Source of the DNA: Sporomusaceae bacterium UBA7701
GTDB taxonomy: Bacteria; Bacillota; Negativicutes; Sporomusales; UBA7701
Reading direction: 5' to 3'
NCBI GenBank assembly: GCA_002482545.1
Contig: DLGF01000012.1
Span: 203,214-267,213, forward strand
Length of the DNA stretch: 64,000 nucleotides
Each line of letters starts with the position of its first letter. Position 1 is the stretch's first letter. The notes beneath the pieces are model-generated. The model searched no databases. It was not told the origin of the DNA and saw only the letters and a program-made list of their open reading frames with translations. A program made the position numbers and the translations under genes. Shown one piece after another: positions 1 to 7,826 of this stretch.

Positions 1-157
1 TTATAAATATTAGTTTTTAAGAATTTTCTTTTTCTGTCCCCCAAAACGCCGGTTTTAGCCGGAATTCAACATTTACCAGCGCCATTTTCTAGAATAACCC
101 CGCTCAAACCTCACATCCTATCCATATAGCCAATACGCCGAAGGAGGTCAAGCTGCC

Positions 158-694
158 ATGGAGGACCGATTGACCAGAGGATTTATCGCCGGAGTCATTA
201 GCGGAATTGTGACGAATGCTTTCAATATACTGCTGGGCGCGGCAGGATTGTCCGAATTGCGCTTTCTGGACTGGACAGGCATCGTCATGTACGATCATAT
301 TCCTCCCTTTACCCTTGGCGAAATGATTTTTGCCCTCGTTGGCCAACTCATTTTCACCGGCGGCTTAGGAGTGCTCTTCATCTACTTAATCCCGCTGATA
401 ACCAGCAAGAACCTCCTGTTTAAAAGCTGGCTCTGGGGAGCGTCCATCTGGTTTGTAATTGACGGACTCACAACTCTGTACAAAATGGAAGGAATATCAC
501 CGACGTCGCTTGGGACCTCAGTGGGGAATTATCTGTCGGCTTCCCTCTACGGATTGGTTCTGGCCCCCCTCTTAGCAAGACTCGCGCCGATGGGCGAGGC
601 CGGTTTTTCCCTGATGCCGGCGCCGGCGGCAGCCAAACACCTGGCCGAGAACGACAATCCGCCGGCAAAGGAAAACAGCCGTCAGGAAAAATAA
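158..694 (+). CDS. Small integral membrane protein, unknown function
   Basis: A 178-residue protein that I do not recognise. It has about four hydrophobic segments (roughly residues 8-30, 55-80, 88-108 and 122-145), then a polar Ala/Pro-rich tail of about 35 residues, so a four-helix inner-membrane protein is the most that can be said. AAGGAGG at 141-147 lies ten bases before the ATG and fixes the start. It stands alone: nothing co-directional is close, and an imperfect hairpin (707-716 with 726-735) follows the stop. Upstream of it (1-157) I see only A+T-rich sequence and no gene. Confidence 0.6.
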   Translation: MEDRLTRGFIAGVISGIVTNAFNILLGAAGLSELRFLDWTGIVMYDHIPPFTLGEMIFALVGQLIFTGGLGVLFIYLIPLITSKNLLFKSWLWGASIWFVIDGLTTLYKMEGISPTSLGTSVGNYLSASLYGLVLAPLLARLAPMGEAGFSLMPAPAAAKHLAENDNPPAKENSRQEK

Positions 695-852
695 CCGGGT
701 AACCTCAACCAAGCCCCCGGCGCCAGGGTTTGGTTGACAAGCCGGGCCATCAGCTTGTTAGGAATCCGCCCAGGGCCGCCTGGATGAGTTTTTTAATGAG
801 TACGCGCCCTTTAACAAATCAATATCGCCTGTTTTCAGCAAGACGGGAAGAA

Positions 853-894
853 AAGCAACGCTCAGCAGATGATCATATCTGCTGAGCGTTGCTT
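853..894 (-). terminator. Perfect 18-bp stem-loop terminator
   Basis: The 853-870 and 877-894 arms are exact reverse complements with a 6-base loop. On the minus strand the stem is followed by a T-rich run (TTTTCTT), so it ends the minus-strand pair at 953-1389. The 695-952 gap holds nothing else except the weaker hairpin at 707-735. Confidence 0.7.
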
Positions 895-952
895 GCGCTG
901 ATGCCGGGTTCCCTCTCCTGGCGCCGGCCAGACGGAGGGTGTTGTTACTCCT

Positions 953-1147
953 TCAAGGAATAACCGTCACTGTTTTATCATGATATAAAATATCGACCCG
1001 CTCCAAACAACCTTGGCGGTAATGAAGGACGTTAATTACTGCCTTTTCCGGCGATCCGGCGCAAACGACGAACGACGTCTCCCAGTCCGGCGCCTGCCCA
1101 CCATATTCCTCGACCTCCCCGTCGCGTACATACCAAAGCCTCAACAA
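953..1147 (-). CDS. Small protein coupled to XRE regulator
   Basis: A 64-residue soluble protein of no family that I recognise. Translation starts at a TTG (1147) seven bases after GGAGGG, and the start overlaps the stop of the upstream XRE gene by seven bases, so the two are translationally coupled. The sequence is acidic at its start, with several aromatic residues and a central Cys. The overlap with a small helix-turn-helix gene recalls toxin-antitoxin or regulator-effector pairs, but no toxin motif can be seen. Function is open. Confidence 0.5.
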   Translation of the reverse strand: MLRLWYVRDGEVEEYGGQAPDWETSFVVCAGSPEKAVINVLHYRQGCLERVDILYHDKTVTVIP

Positions 1148-1389
1148 GATGCATCCCTCCTTGTCTTCGCCAGTGCGCTATGATGATCCAAAGCAATAAC
1201 CCGGATATCTATTTCGATTCCTAAAGATCGTTCAATTTTTTGGAGAGTTCCTAGTGTCGGTTCGACCTTGCCGTTCTCAATATTGCAGATTTGTTTGACA
1301 CTTACCCCGCTAAGTCTGGATAAATCCTTCATCGTCTGTCCCCGGCGGATTCTCTCATTCCGCAAAGCATCCACAATACTTTTCAGCAA
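1141..1389 (-). CDS. Small XRE-family helix-turn-helix regulator
   Basis: About 82 residues, almost entirely one Cro/C1-type HTH domain: a scaffold helix followed by a GQTMKDLSRLSGVSVKQI-type recognition region and IENGKVEPTLGTL. It is a DNA-binding repressor or antitoxin-like protein. A GTG exists at 1398, but it sits directly against the GAGGGAG ribosome binding site, so the TTG at 1389 (eight bases downstream of GGAGG) is the better start. It is divergent from the XRE gene at 1526. The shared 136-base intergenic region carries three copies of a TTATANNTTAA motif that probably bind one or both regulators. Confidence 0.7.
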   Translation of the reverse strand: MLKSIVDALRNERIRRGQTMKDLSRLSGVSVKQICNIENGKVEPTLGTLQKIERSLGIEIDIRVIALDHHSALAKTRRDASC

Positions 1390-1418
1390 TGGCTTCACCT
1401 CCCTCTTTAATAATACAT

Positions 1419-1515
1419 TTATAGCTTAACCTAGTCAATATTTTAATCAACTTATAACTTAATTATTTTTTCTGTAAGCTGCTCTTCTTGACGCTATAAT
1501 TAACTTATAGGTTAA
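1419..1515. promoter_or_regulatory. Three TTATANNTTAA operator repeats between divergent XRE genes
   Basis: Direct copies TTATAGCTTAA (1419-1429), TTATAACTTAA (1452-1462) and TTATAGGTTAA (1505-1515) lie in the control region shared by two divergent XRE regulators. A TTGACG/TATAAT-like stretch (1489-1500) sits between the second and third copies. The assignment as operators is inferred from position and repetition. Confidence 0.45.
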
Positions 1516-1525
1516 TGGCAAGGAG

Positions 1526-1843
1526 ATGATCCCGCTGATTGATGTTGGAAGCCGCATTCGACGACTGCGCTTGGAACGCGGCATTAGCGCAAAAGAAGTG
1601 GCGATTTCCTTAGGGGTTTCGCCAAGTTTTATATCCGGCATTGAAAAGAATACCAATAAATGCTCGCTGGAAAACCTCGACCGCATTTGCACTGTTCTAG
1701 GTGTTACCCTCGGCGATTTCTTCGCCGAAGACAGGGAGGAACTATCCCCAGAACTCCACCGGCTCTTGGCGTCAGCTCAAAAACTAACGCCCGAACAGCT
1801 TGAGTCCGTTCAGCGGCTACTGGAAACGATCGGCAAAGAATAA
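1526..1843 (+). CDS. XRE-family regulator, SinR-like architecture
   Basis: A 105-residue protein with an N-terminal XRE helix-turn-helix (residues 6-62; RRLRLERGISAKEVAISLGV, then IEKNTNKCSLENLDRI) and a short C-terminal helical segment (LTPEQLESVQRLLETI) like the oligomerisation tails of SinR/SlrR-type proteins. It is expected to be a cytoplasmic DNA-binding repressor. The AAGGAG motif abuts the ATG at 1526, so translation may start a few codons later (CTG at 1535 has better spacing). The divergent arrangement with the other XRE gene and the repeats between them suggest mutual or self regulation. Confidence 0.7.
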   Translation: MIPLIDVGSRIRRLRLERGISAKEVAISLGVSPSFISGIEKNTNKCSLENLDRICTVLGVTLGDFFAEDREELSPELHRLLASAQKLTPEQLESVQRLLETIGKE

Positions 1844-1893
1844 AGCATCAAGCTCGCCCGACGATAGGCTATGCCGCGCTGTAATAATACTAC

Positions 1894-1938
1894 AAAACGA
1901 AAGCTTCCCGGCTGTTTGCCGGGAAGCTTTCGTTTTTT
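1894..1938. terminator. Bidirectional intrinsic terminator
   Basis: A long stem (1894-1912 with 1918-1936, loop TGTTT) is flanked by A-tract on the left and T-tract on the right. It separates the convergent XRE gene (1843) and the transporter gene that ends at 1942. Confidence 0.8.
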
Positions 1939-1941
1939 CAC

Positions 1942-3219
1942 TCAGAAATAACGCCAATAAAGATAAATGTGCGAAATGATGATCGAGACCACCATCAGGG
2001 GAAAAGCGATCAGCATATATTGCCGGAACGATAAGGGAATCCCGTTCTTTTCGGCAATACCGGCGACAATAACATTGGCCGAGGCTCCGATCAGGGTTCC
2101 GTTTCCGCCAAGGCAGGCGCCAAGGGCAAGAGCCCACCACGCCGGTTCCAGGTTGAGACCGGACAATTGGCCCATTTCCTGCAGCAGGGGAATCATGGTC
2201 GCGACAAAAGGAATATTGTCAATGAAGGCGGATGCAATCGCCGACACCCACAGAATGAGCAATGAGGTCTCCAGCACATTACCCTGGGTCAGGGTCAGAC
2301 TCCAGCTTGCCAGTTTGCCAATTACGCCGGTCGCCTTCAAGCCGCCTACGAGAACAAATAATCCGGTAAAGAAGAAAATGGTGGGCCACTCCACATGAAG
2401 CAGAATGTCTTCCGGCTCCTCGCCGCTTAGGAGCATCAGAGCCATCGCCCCCACCAGGGCTATTGTGGCCGATTCAAGCTGCAAGACCCCATGCAGGGCG
2501 AATCCGGCGATGGTCAACCCCAGAACCGCCACCGATTTATAAAGCAGCTTCCAGTCTTTTATTTCATCTTTGAAATTCAATTCCAAGAGGGCCTTGCGGC
2601 TTTCCTCATCGGCTTGCAGGTCTTTCCGGTATATCAGGAGCAATAGGACGACCGTTGCCAGCAAAATCAGAAAAGCAACGGGGGCCAGATGAATGAGAAA
2701 ATCGTTAAAACTAAGTCCCGCCGCGCTGCCGATCATAATATTGGGCGGATCGCCGATCAGGGTTGCGGTGCCGCCTATATTGGATGCGACAATTTCCGAA
2801 GTTAAATAGGGAACCGGGTTGACCTTGAGTTTATCCGTCAGGGTCAGCGTCACGGGAACAATCAATAAAACGGTTGTTACATTATCCAGCAACGCCGATG
2901 CCAGGGCGGTTATGAAGGACAGCAAGGCCAACAGCCGCAGCGGCTCCCCTTTGGTAAGCGCTGCAGCCCATACGGCGACGGCTTCAAAAATGCCGCTCCG
3001 GCGGGTGATGGTCACCAGTATCATCATCCCGATCAGCAGCCCCAGGGTATTGAAGTCGATATCGTCTCTGACAGCCGTTTCCTGGCTTAAAAAGCCCAAT
3101 AAAAGCATGGCCAGTCCGCCGGTCATAGCGACGACCATACGGTGGATTTTTTCCGAGATGATTACAGCATAGGTAATAAGAAACACTACGACAGATCCCC
3201 AAAACGCGAAATCGCCCAA
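1942..3219 (-). CDS. ArsB/NhaD-type ion transporter (COG1055)
   Basis: A polytopic membrane transporter of the ArsB/NhaD branch of the IT superfamily, about 425 residues with 11-12 hydrophobic segments. Two repeats carry the family signature: SEIVASNIGGTATLIGDPPN in the first half and ALGACLGGNGTLIGASAN in the second. Members move arsenite, Na+/H+ or organic anions; no ArsA or ArsR is nearby, so arsenite export is not indicated. The frame stays open to an ATG at 3321, but that codon lies between the -35 and -10 of a good promoter (3310-3338). I place the start at the TTG at 3219, eight bases after AGGAGGAG. The leader can form a hairpin (3243-3279). Confidence 0.8.
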   Translation of the reverse strand: MGDFAFWGSVVVFLITYAVIISEKIHRMVVAMTGGLAMLLLGFLSQETAVRDDIDFNTLGLLIGMMILVTITRRSGIFEAVAVWAAALTKGEPLRLLALLSFITALASALLDNVTTVLLIVPVTLTLTDKLKVNPVPYLTSEIVASNIGGTATLIGDPPNIMIGSAAGLSFNDFLIHLAPVAFLILLATVVLLLLIYRKDLQADEESRKALLELNFKDEIKDWKLLYKSVAVLGLTIAGFALHGVLQLESATIALVGAMALMLLSGEEPEDILLHVEWPTIFFFTGLFVLVGGLKATGVIGKLASWSLTLTQGNVLETSLLILWVSAIASAFIDNIPFVATMIPLLQEMGQLSGLNLEPAWWALALGACLGGNGTLIGASANVIVAGIAEKNGIPLSFRQYMLIAFPLMVVSIIISHIYLYWRYF

Positions 3220-3309
3220 AGCCGGATCTCCTCCTAAAAATAGGCGAGAGGGAGCCTGTTTGACAGTCTCCTCCTCGCCCAGTCCGCTATGCACATTATC
3301 ATGGACTAT

Positions 3310-3338
3310 AGTATATCTCATCTTCCCTGCCGGGTCAA
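3310..3338 (-). promoter_or_regulatory. Promoter of the ArsB/NhaD transporter gene
   Basis: Reading on the minus strand, TTGACC (3338-3333) and TATACT (3315-3310) are separated by 17 bases. The promoter overlaps the longest open frame of the transporter gene, which excludes the far-upstream ATG and leaves a leader of about 85 bases with a GGCGAG/CTCGCC-based stem-loop. Confidence 0.6.
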
Positions 3339-3350
3339 CTTATGAACCGG

Positions 3351-3399
3351 TTGGCATTTCCGCAATTATCGTGTTATAATGATAATAATAATCATTATC
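3351..3399 (+). promoter_or_regulatory. Fur-controlled promoter
   Basis: TTGGCA (3351-3356) and TATAAT (3375-3380) with an 18-base spacer are followed at once by GATAATAATAATCATTATC (3381-3399). This matches the classical 19-base Fur box at 18 of 19 positions. Fur bound here would cover the start site of the methyltransferase transcript. The iron response is inferred from the match. Confidence 0.75.
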
Positions 3400-3439
3400 A
3401 TTATAAGCGTTGAATCAGCCCGAAAGGAAGTGCCCTGTA

Positions 3440-4237
3440 TTGAAACAGCGTTTAACGGGAGTCTCCGAAACCTTGTTGATTCCGCTGTGGGCCAGAGCGA
3501 CGGAAACCATGCGCTCCGATGCGATTATCAAGGACTATCAGGCAGTCCGCATGATGGACCAGATCGAATATGATTTTACCAAGTTCGCAAAGACATGGTT
3601 ATCACAGACAGGTATCGTTATCCGGACGGAATTATTGGATAAGGCTGCAGCGAATTTTATCAGCCGACATCCGGACGCGACCGTGGTCAATCTTGGCTGC
3701 GGGTTAGACACGCGATTCTTCCGGCTAGATAACGGGCGTATCCGTTGGTACGACCTGGATCTTCCGGAGCCCGTCCGCATACGCCGCTCCTTTTTTGCCG
3801 AAACGGAGCGGTACCGGATAATTGGGAAATCGATATTTGACGATACCTGGCTGAAGGATGTTGACGGACGGGATAAGCCTGTTCTTTTCATTGCCGAGGG
3901 ATTATTCATGTATTTTACCGAAGGGGAGGTCAAGGGTTTATTCGCCAAGTTGATTGATCATTTTCCGGGAGCGGAGATGCTGCTGGAAATTTTGGCGCCA
4001 CTATTGGTGAAAAATAAAAAAAGACATGATACGGTCGGCAAAATGGATGCAGCCTTCCGGTGGGGCGCCATCGACGGCGCAGCGGTGGAAAAGTTGCATT
4101 CTGACATCCGGCTTGTGCAGGAATGGAACTATTTCGATTCGCATCGGGAACGCTGGCGCTGGTATCGGTGGCTGGCCGTTGTCCCGGCTCTCAAAAAAGC
4201 GTTTAATAATAAAATTGTTCATTTAAAGTTTGCATAA
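3440..4237 (+). CDS. Class I SAM-dependent methyltransferase, LCMT/PPM1-like
   Basis: A 265-residue soluble methyltransferase of the leucine carboxyl methyltransferase-like family. The SAM-binding motif I reads VVNLGCGLDTRFFRL, then an acidic YDLDLPE strand, FDDTWL, and FIAEGLFMYF in motif IV/V, all typical of the family. Its substrate is unknown. I chose the TTG at 3440 because GAAAGGAAG (3422-3430) precedes it by nine bases; the ATG at 3410 has no such site. The gene is monocistronic, and its promoter carries a near-perfect Fur box, so it is probably induced under iron limitation. A role in metallophore or tetrapyrrole chemistry is possible but not shown. Confidence 0.8.
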   Translation: MKQRLTGVSETLLIPLWARATETMRSDAIIKDYQAVRMMDQIEYDFTKFAKTWLSQTGIVIRTELLDKAAANFISRHPDATVVNLGCGLDTRFFRLDNGRIRWYDLDLPEPVRIRRSFFAETERYRIIGKSIFDDTWLKDVDGRDKPVLFIAEGLFMYFTEGEVKGLFAKLIDHFPGAEMLLEILAPLLVKNKKRHDTVGKMDAAFRWGAIDGAAVEKLHSDIRLVQEWNYFDSHRERWRWYRWLAVVPALKKAFNNKIVHLKFA

Positions 4238-4336
4238 TTAAGGCCGCCGCTCCCGCGGCGATGATTGAGGCTGTTCAGGCTCTTTCCGCCGGGATTTCCG
4301 CTTCGCCGGCCAATCGGGGCACAGGATTGATCGTGC

Positions 4337-4376
4337 AAAAACCCGCTTTCCCGCCTTGCGGCTTGAAAGCGGGTTT
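4337..4376. terminator. Bidirectional terminator between convergent genes
   Basis: AAAACCCGCTTTC (4337-4349) pairs with GAAAGCGGGTTTT (4364-4376). A or T tracts on both sides let it serve the methyltransferase (+) and the FAD oxidoreductase (-). Confidence 0.75.
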
Positions 4377-4423
4377 TGTCGTTTCGGCAGCCCCTTCCGT
4401 CTTGACCCTATATACCTGTCCGG

Positions 4424-5878
4424 CTAACTGTTGGGCCGTTTCAGTCTGGTCAGTTCTCCCCGTTTGACGCGCAGGAACAACTGCGACGGAATCTTGGCGG
4501 TCTGGGCTACCTCCTCCAGCGGGAGGTTGAGTTCCCGGGCCACGATCTGGCGGACGCGCGGACCGCAGAAAGCTCCCTGGCAGCTTCCCATGCCTGATCG
4601 CGTTCTCCGGTTGACCGCGTTGACAGAGGTTACGGGTATGCCGCGGCGGAGGCTGTCGATAATTTCCGCTTCCGTGACCTTTTCACAGCGGCAGATGATG
4701 CGGGTAGCCGGATCAGGCGATTCGGTGCTGCCGGCAAAATTATCCGTTTTCTTTTGAACGATCGGCCTGCGGCAGGGCTGGAAATGAGTCTTTCGGGCAA
4801 GGTCCAGGCCCGCCTGGCGGAGTATGTCGACCACCTTTAACGCGATGGCCGGCGATGAAGTCAATCCCGGCGAGTCGATTCCGATCAGGTTGATGAATTG
4901 CTTGACCCGGCTTTCTTCAATAATAAAATCGCTGCTGTTGGCGATAGGCCGGTTGCCGGAAAAGGAGGTCAGCGCTTTCCGCATATCGAAATCCGGGATC
5001 GACAGGCCGGCCGTATTGACGATATATTCCAGAGCTTTTTCGTCAGTGCCCACATCATCCTTGTCGCCAATCTCCTCGGCGTTGGGCCCGATCATGAGAT
5101 TGCCGTGGTAGGTTGTGGTGACCAGGATGCCCTTCCCCAGCTTGGTCGGCACCTGAAAAATGACCGACTTGACCAAATAGTTCTGGTCCTTATCCAGCAC
5201 CACATACTGCCCCCGCCGCGGAACAATCCGGTAGTCGGTAATGCCGACCATTCTGGCGACTTCGTCGCTGTGGATACCGGCGCTGTTGACGACATACCTG
5301 GCGGCAACCGTTCCGGCAGCCGTCGTTAGAATGAAATGGCCTTCCTGCTTGGCAATTCCCAGGACTTCGGTCTTCAGGCGCAGTTTTACGCCGTTTTCCA
5401 CGGCGTTCTCCGCCAGAGCGATCACAAATTCATAGGGCGAGGTCACACCGGCGTTCTCGCAGTACAGCGCGCCGACGGCCTGCTTGCTGACATACGGCTC
5501 CAGTTGCCGCACTTCGTCGCCGTCCATTAACGCCAAGCCCGCCACGCCATTCGCCTTTCCCTGCTGATAGAGCTCATCCAGCTTGCTTCGGTCCTCTCCG
5601 GAAAATGCCAGTACGAAAGACCCTGTTTTCCGGTAGCCGAAACTCAATTCGCGGTTGAGTTCTTCATACATCCGGTTTCCTTTTACGCACAACTCGGCCT
5701 TCAGCGTTCCCGGCTCATCAGAATAGCCACCATGAACAATCCCGCTGTTGGCCTTCGAACATCCGGAGCTGACATCCTCGCCCTTGTCCAGTACACAGAC
5801 CGCCAGCTCGTATTTTGCCAGTTCTCTGGCAATGTTCATTCCCACGACGCCTGCTCCGATGATACAAACATCGTACAT
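4424..5878 (-). CDS. FAD-dependent oxidoreductase with C-terminal BFD-like [2Fe-2S] domain (GlpA-like)
   Basis: A 484-residue flavoprotein of the DAO/GlpA family. The N-terminal Rossmann motif is GAGVVGMNIARELAKY with an acidic strand end (VLDKGED). The middle carries the substrate domain, with NSAGIHSDEV and SFSGNRPIA. The last 90 residues hold a BFD-like cluster domain (CRCEKVTEAEI, then CQGAFCGP). This layout is that of anaerobic glycerol-3-phosphate or 2-hydroxyacid dehydrogenases that pass electrons to Fe-S or quinone partners. No glpB, glpC, glpK or glpF is adjacent, so the substrate stays open. The ATG has GGAGGGGAG upstream. It is a single-gene unit. Confidence 0.85.
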   Translation of the reverse strand: MYDVCIIGAGVVGMNIARELAKYELAVCVLDKGEDVSSGCSKANSGIVHGGYSDEPGTLKAELCVKGNRMYEELNRELSFGYRKTGSFVLAFSGEDRSKLDELYQQGKANGVAGLALMDGDEVRQLEPYVSKQAVGALYCENAGVTSPYEFVIALAENAVENGVKLRLKTEVLGIAKQEGHFILTTAAGTVAARYVVNSAGIHSDEVARMVGITDYRIVPRRGQYVVLDKDQNYLVKSVIFQVPTKLGKGILVTTTYHGNLMIGPNAEEIGDKDDVGTDEKALEYIVNTAGLSIPDFDMRKALTSFSGNRPIANSSDFIIEESRVKQFINLIGIDSPGLTSSPAIALKVVDILRQAGLDLARKTHFQPCRRPIVQKKTDNFAGSTESPDPATRIICRCEKVTEAEIIDSLRRGIPVTSVNAVNRRTRSGMGSCQGAFCGPRVRQIVARELNLPLEEVAQTAKIPSQLFLRVKRGELTRLKRPNS

Positions 5879-6666
5879 GGCTTCTCCCCTCCACTATTTT
5901 GTTTATGCTTAACACTTCTTCATTAATAATTATTTTCCTGCAGAAGAAAAAAATGGGTCTGGGCTGCCGGATAAAGCCCAATATACAAAAAAGCCTTGAC
6001 AGTCTGGCTTAAAAACAATAAAGTAATAGTATTAGACTGATTGAAATCCAGGGGCTTTCTTGATAAAGAACGCGGGTTCAGCCCTTCGCCCTCTCCGGAT
6101 GAAACGCGGCTAGAAATAGTCGCCTCTTGTATTTGGAAGGAACAAAGAACAAATACAAGGGGGCGGTTCTGTTGTATCGTTGAAACCAAAAATGATACGC
6201 AGGAACCGTCCCTTTGCCTCTTTCAGCCACTTGAGCCTTGCTGTGAAAAATTTCATGAAAATATAACAAACACATACGGCCTTTTTGTTGTATAATTGGC
6301 AGAGCGCCACAGTTTCGCCAAACGGCTTTTGCAAGGAGGTCTTTCTATGACCATGCGCACGGAATCCCTTTGGCCGCCTCTTCCCGGCGCAGCATGATCG
6401 GGTTGCCGGAAAGAGCGGTCTGAATATAATACGCGTGACCGGATATCGCTTCCAACGCGAAGCCGAGCAATCCTATTTTATCTGTTCCAGCCGGAGGCCT
6501 TGCGCCTTTAGCCATCGCAGCAGCATCCCGAGTAAATCATCCTTTTATTGGTATTGTCCAGATAAGGCTCGGCAACGAATTCCCTCTGCCGGGCATTTTC
6601 TTTTCTGAAATTTTCTGAAATCGCCGGTAGGCACACCGGGAAAATCAAGCGAAACGGAGGATAACC
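5879..6666. other. 788-base intergenic region with repeats and no secure gene
   Basis: It holds an inverted repeat CTTGTATTTG/CAAATACAAG (6126-6135 with 6150-6159), a REP-like palindrome (6159-6212) and a TATAAT at 6291-6296. A strong AAGGAGGT stands before an ATG at 6347 that opens only 16 codons (6347-6397). On the opposite strand a 56-codon frame (6345-6515) reads protein-like (GLLGFALEAISGHAYY within it) but has a poor ribosome binding site. At most one of these two overlapping short frames can be real; I cannot decide. Confidence 0.4.
6159..6212. repeat. REP-like palindromic repeat, copy 1
   Basis: An imperfect palindrome of about 54 bases: arms GGGCGGTTC and GAACCGTCCC, and an inner GTATCGTTGAAACCAAAAAT core followed by GATAC. 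It shares the core GTATCGTTG-GAAACCAAAA with the copy at 7601-7652 on the far side of yitT. Such palindromes behave as extragenic repeats in many genomes. Confidence 0.65.
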
Positions 6667-7536
6667 ATGAAAACCACCACTATTCTGCAATATTTGATTG
6701 TCGCGGTAGGCTGCGTGATTTCAAGCGTCGCCATCAACCTTTTTTTCGTGCCGCATCATCTGTTAAACGGCGGCGTCAGTGGAATCGCGATGATTTTTTA
6801 TTTCTTGCTGAACTTTCCCATCGGCCTGCAAGTTTTCCTGATGAATGTGCCGCTCCTTTTCGCCGCCTATAAATTTATCGGCAAGGAATTTACGATTGCC
6901 ACCATTTACGGCACGATTCTCTTCTCGGTCAGCATCGACGCAACGCAATTTTTGGTCCCGCTAAACCCCATCGACGACCCGATATTGGCCGCAATCGCCG
7001 GCGGGCTGCTGAACGGGATCGGCTGCGGCCTCGTTTTCCGGGTGAATGGCTGCGCCGGCGGCACCGACATTGTAGCTGTGATCGTTAAGAAATACTTTTC
7101 GTTGAATGTCGGCGCCGTCGGCTTTTCGGTGAACTTCGTCATTATGCTGGTCGCAGCCGCGCTGTTCGGGTTCAAGCTGGCGATTCTCACCCTCATCGCC
7201 ATGTATATCGGCGCGTTCGTTACCGACCAGGTTGTAGAAGGCTTTAACAAGAAAAAGACCATCTTTATCGTTTCCTACAAAAGCGATGAAATCGCCAAAA
7301 CCATTTTGCAGGAAGTGGGCCGCGGCGCTACCCTCCTCCACGGCGAAGGCGCCTATACGCGCCAGGAGAAGCAGGTTATCTTTGTCGTGGTCAGCCTCAT
7401 CCAGATATCCAAGATTAAATACCTGGTCCACAGGGCCGATCCCCATGCCTTCATGATCGTCAGCGATGTGACGGAAGTGCTGGGACGGGGCTTTACGCTG
7501 CCGGAATTACGCATACCGGAACAGCCGCCGGCTTAG
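6667..7536 (+). CDS. yitT: YitT family membrane protein (DUF161 + DUF2179)
   Basis: A 289-residue protein with five to six N-terminal transmembrane helices and a soluble C-terminal DUF2179 domain. The signatures are NLFFVPHHLLNGGVSGIAM near the start, GCGLVFRVNGCAGGTDIVA in the middle, and GRGATLLHGEGAYTRQEKQ with YLVHRADPHAFMIVSDVTEVLG at the end. YitT proteins are widespread in Firmicutes and their function is not settled. CGGAGG lies seven bases before the ATG. The gene is monocistronic and flanked on both sides by copies of the same palindromic repeat. Confidence 0.9.
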   Translation: MKTTTILQYLIVAVGCVISSVAINLFFVPHHLLNGGVSGIAMIFYFLLNFPIGLQVFLMNVPLLFAAYKFIGKEFTIATIYGTILFSVSIDATQFLVPLNPIDDPILAAIAGGLLNGIGCGLVFRVNGCAGGTDIVAVIVKKYFSLNVGAVGFSVNFVIMLVAAALFGFKLAILTLIAMYIGAFVTDQVVEGFNKKKTIFIVSYKSDEIAKTILQEVGRGATLLHGEGAYTRQEKQVIFVVVSLIQISKIKYLVHRADPHAFMIVSDVTEVLGRGFTLPELRIPEQPPA

Positions 7537-7600
7537 TCCGGACGGTGCCGGGCGCCAACGGGGCGGCGGCGCCCCGGAAGGTTCGGTCTGCGATTAAAGC

Positions 7601-7652
7601 GGGACGGATCCTGTGTATCGTTGGAAACCAAAACGATGCACAAGACCCGTCC
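7601..7652. repeat. REP-like palindromic repeat, copy 2
   Basis: A second copy of the palindrome at 6159-6212: GGGACGGATC and GACCCGTCC arms around GTATCGTTGGAAACCAAAAC. The end TTTTT tract would let it terminate yitT. A separate hairpin (TCCTGATAT/ATATCAGGA, 7681-7705) follows. The rest of 7537-7826 holds nothing I can call. Confidence 0.65.
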
Positions 7653-7826
7653 TTTTTACCTTCGTTGACTTGGGAAAAAATCCTGATATCATTATTAATA
7701 TCAGGATAAAACTGCATTCCCGGAAAGTTCGGCGTGGGAAAAAATCCCTTATTACGGCCATTGAGGGAGCTGGGGCATAAAGGCCGGAAGACAGGCCTGC
7801 CCCCCTGCGGCGGACCGGTGACAAAG

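Noticed and set aside
1942..3219. Arsenite efflux operon
   Set aside because: The transporter is of the ArsB/NhaD superfamily, but no arsR, arsA, arsC or arsD lies next to it, and its neighbours are unrelated.
3321..3323. ATG as start of the ArsB/NhaD transporter gene
   Set aside because: It lies between the -35 and -10 boxes of the gene's own promoter and lacks proper spacing to a ribosome binding site; TTG 3219 is better.
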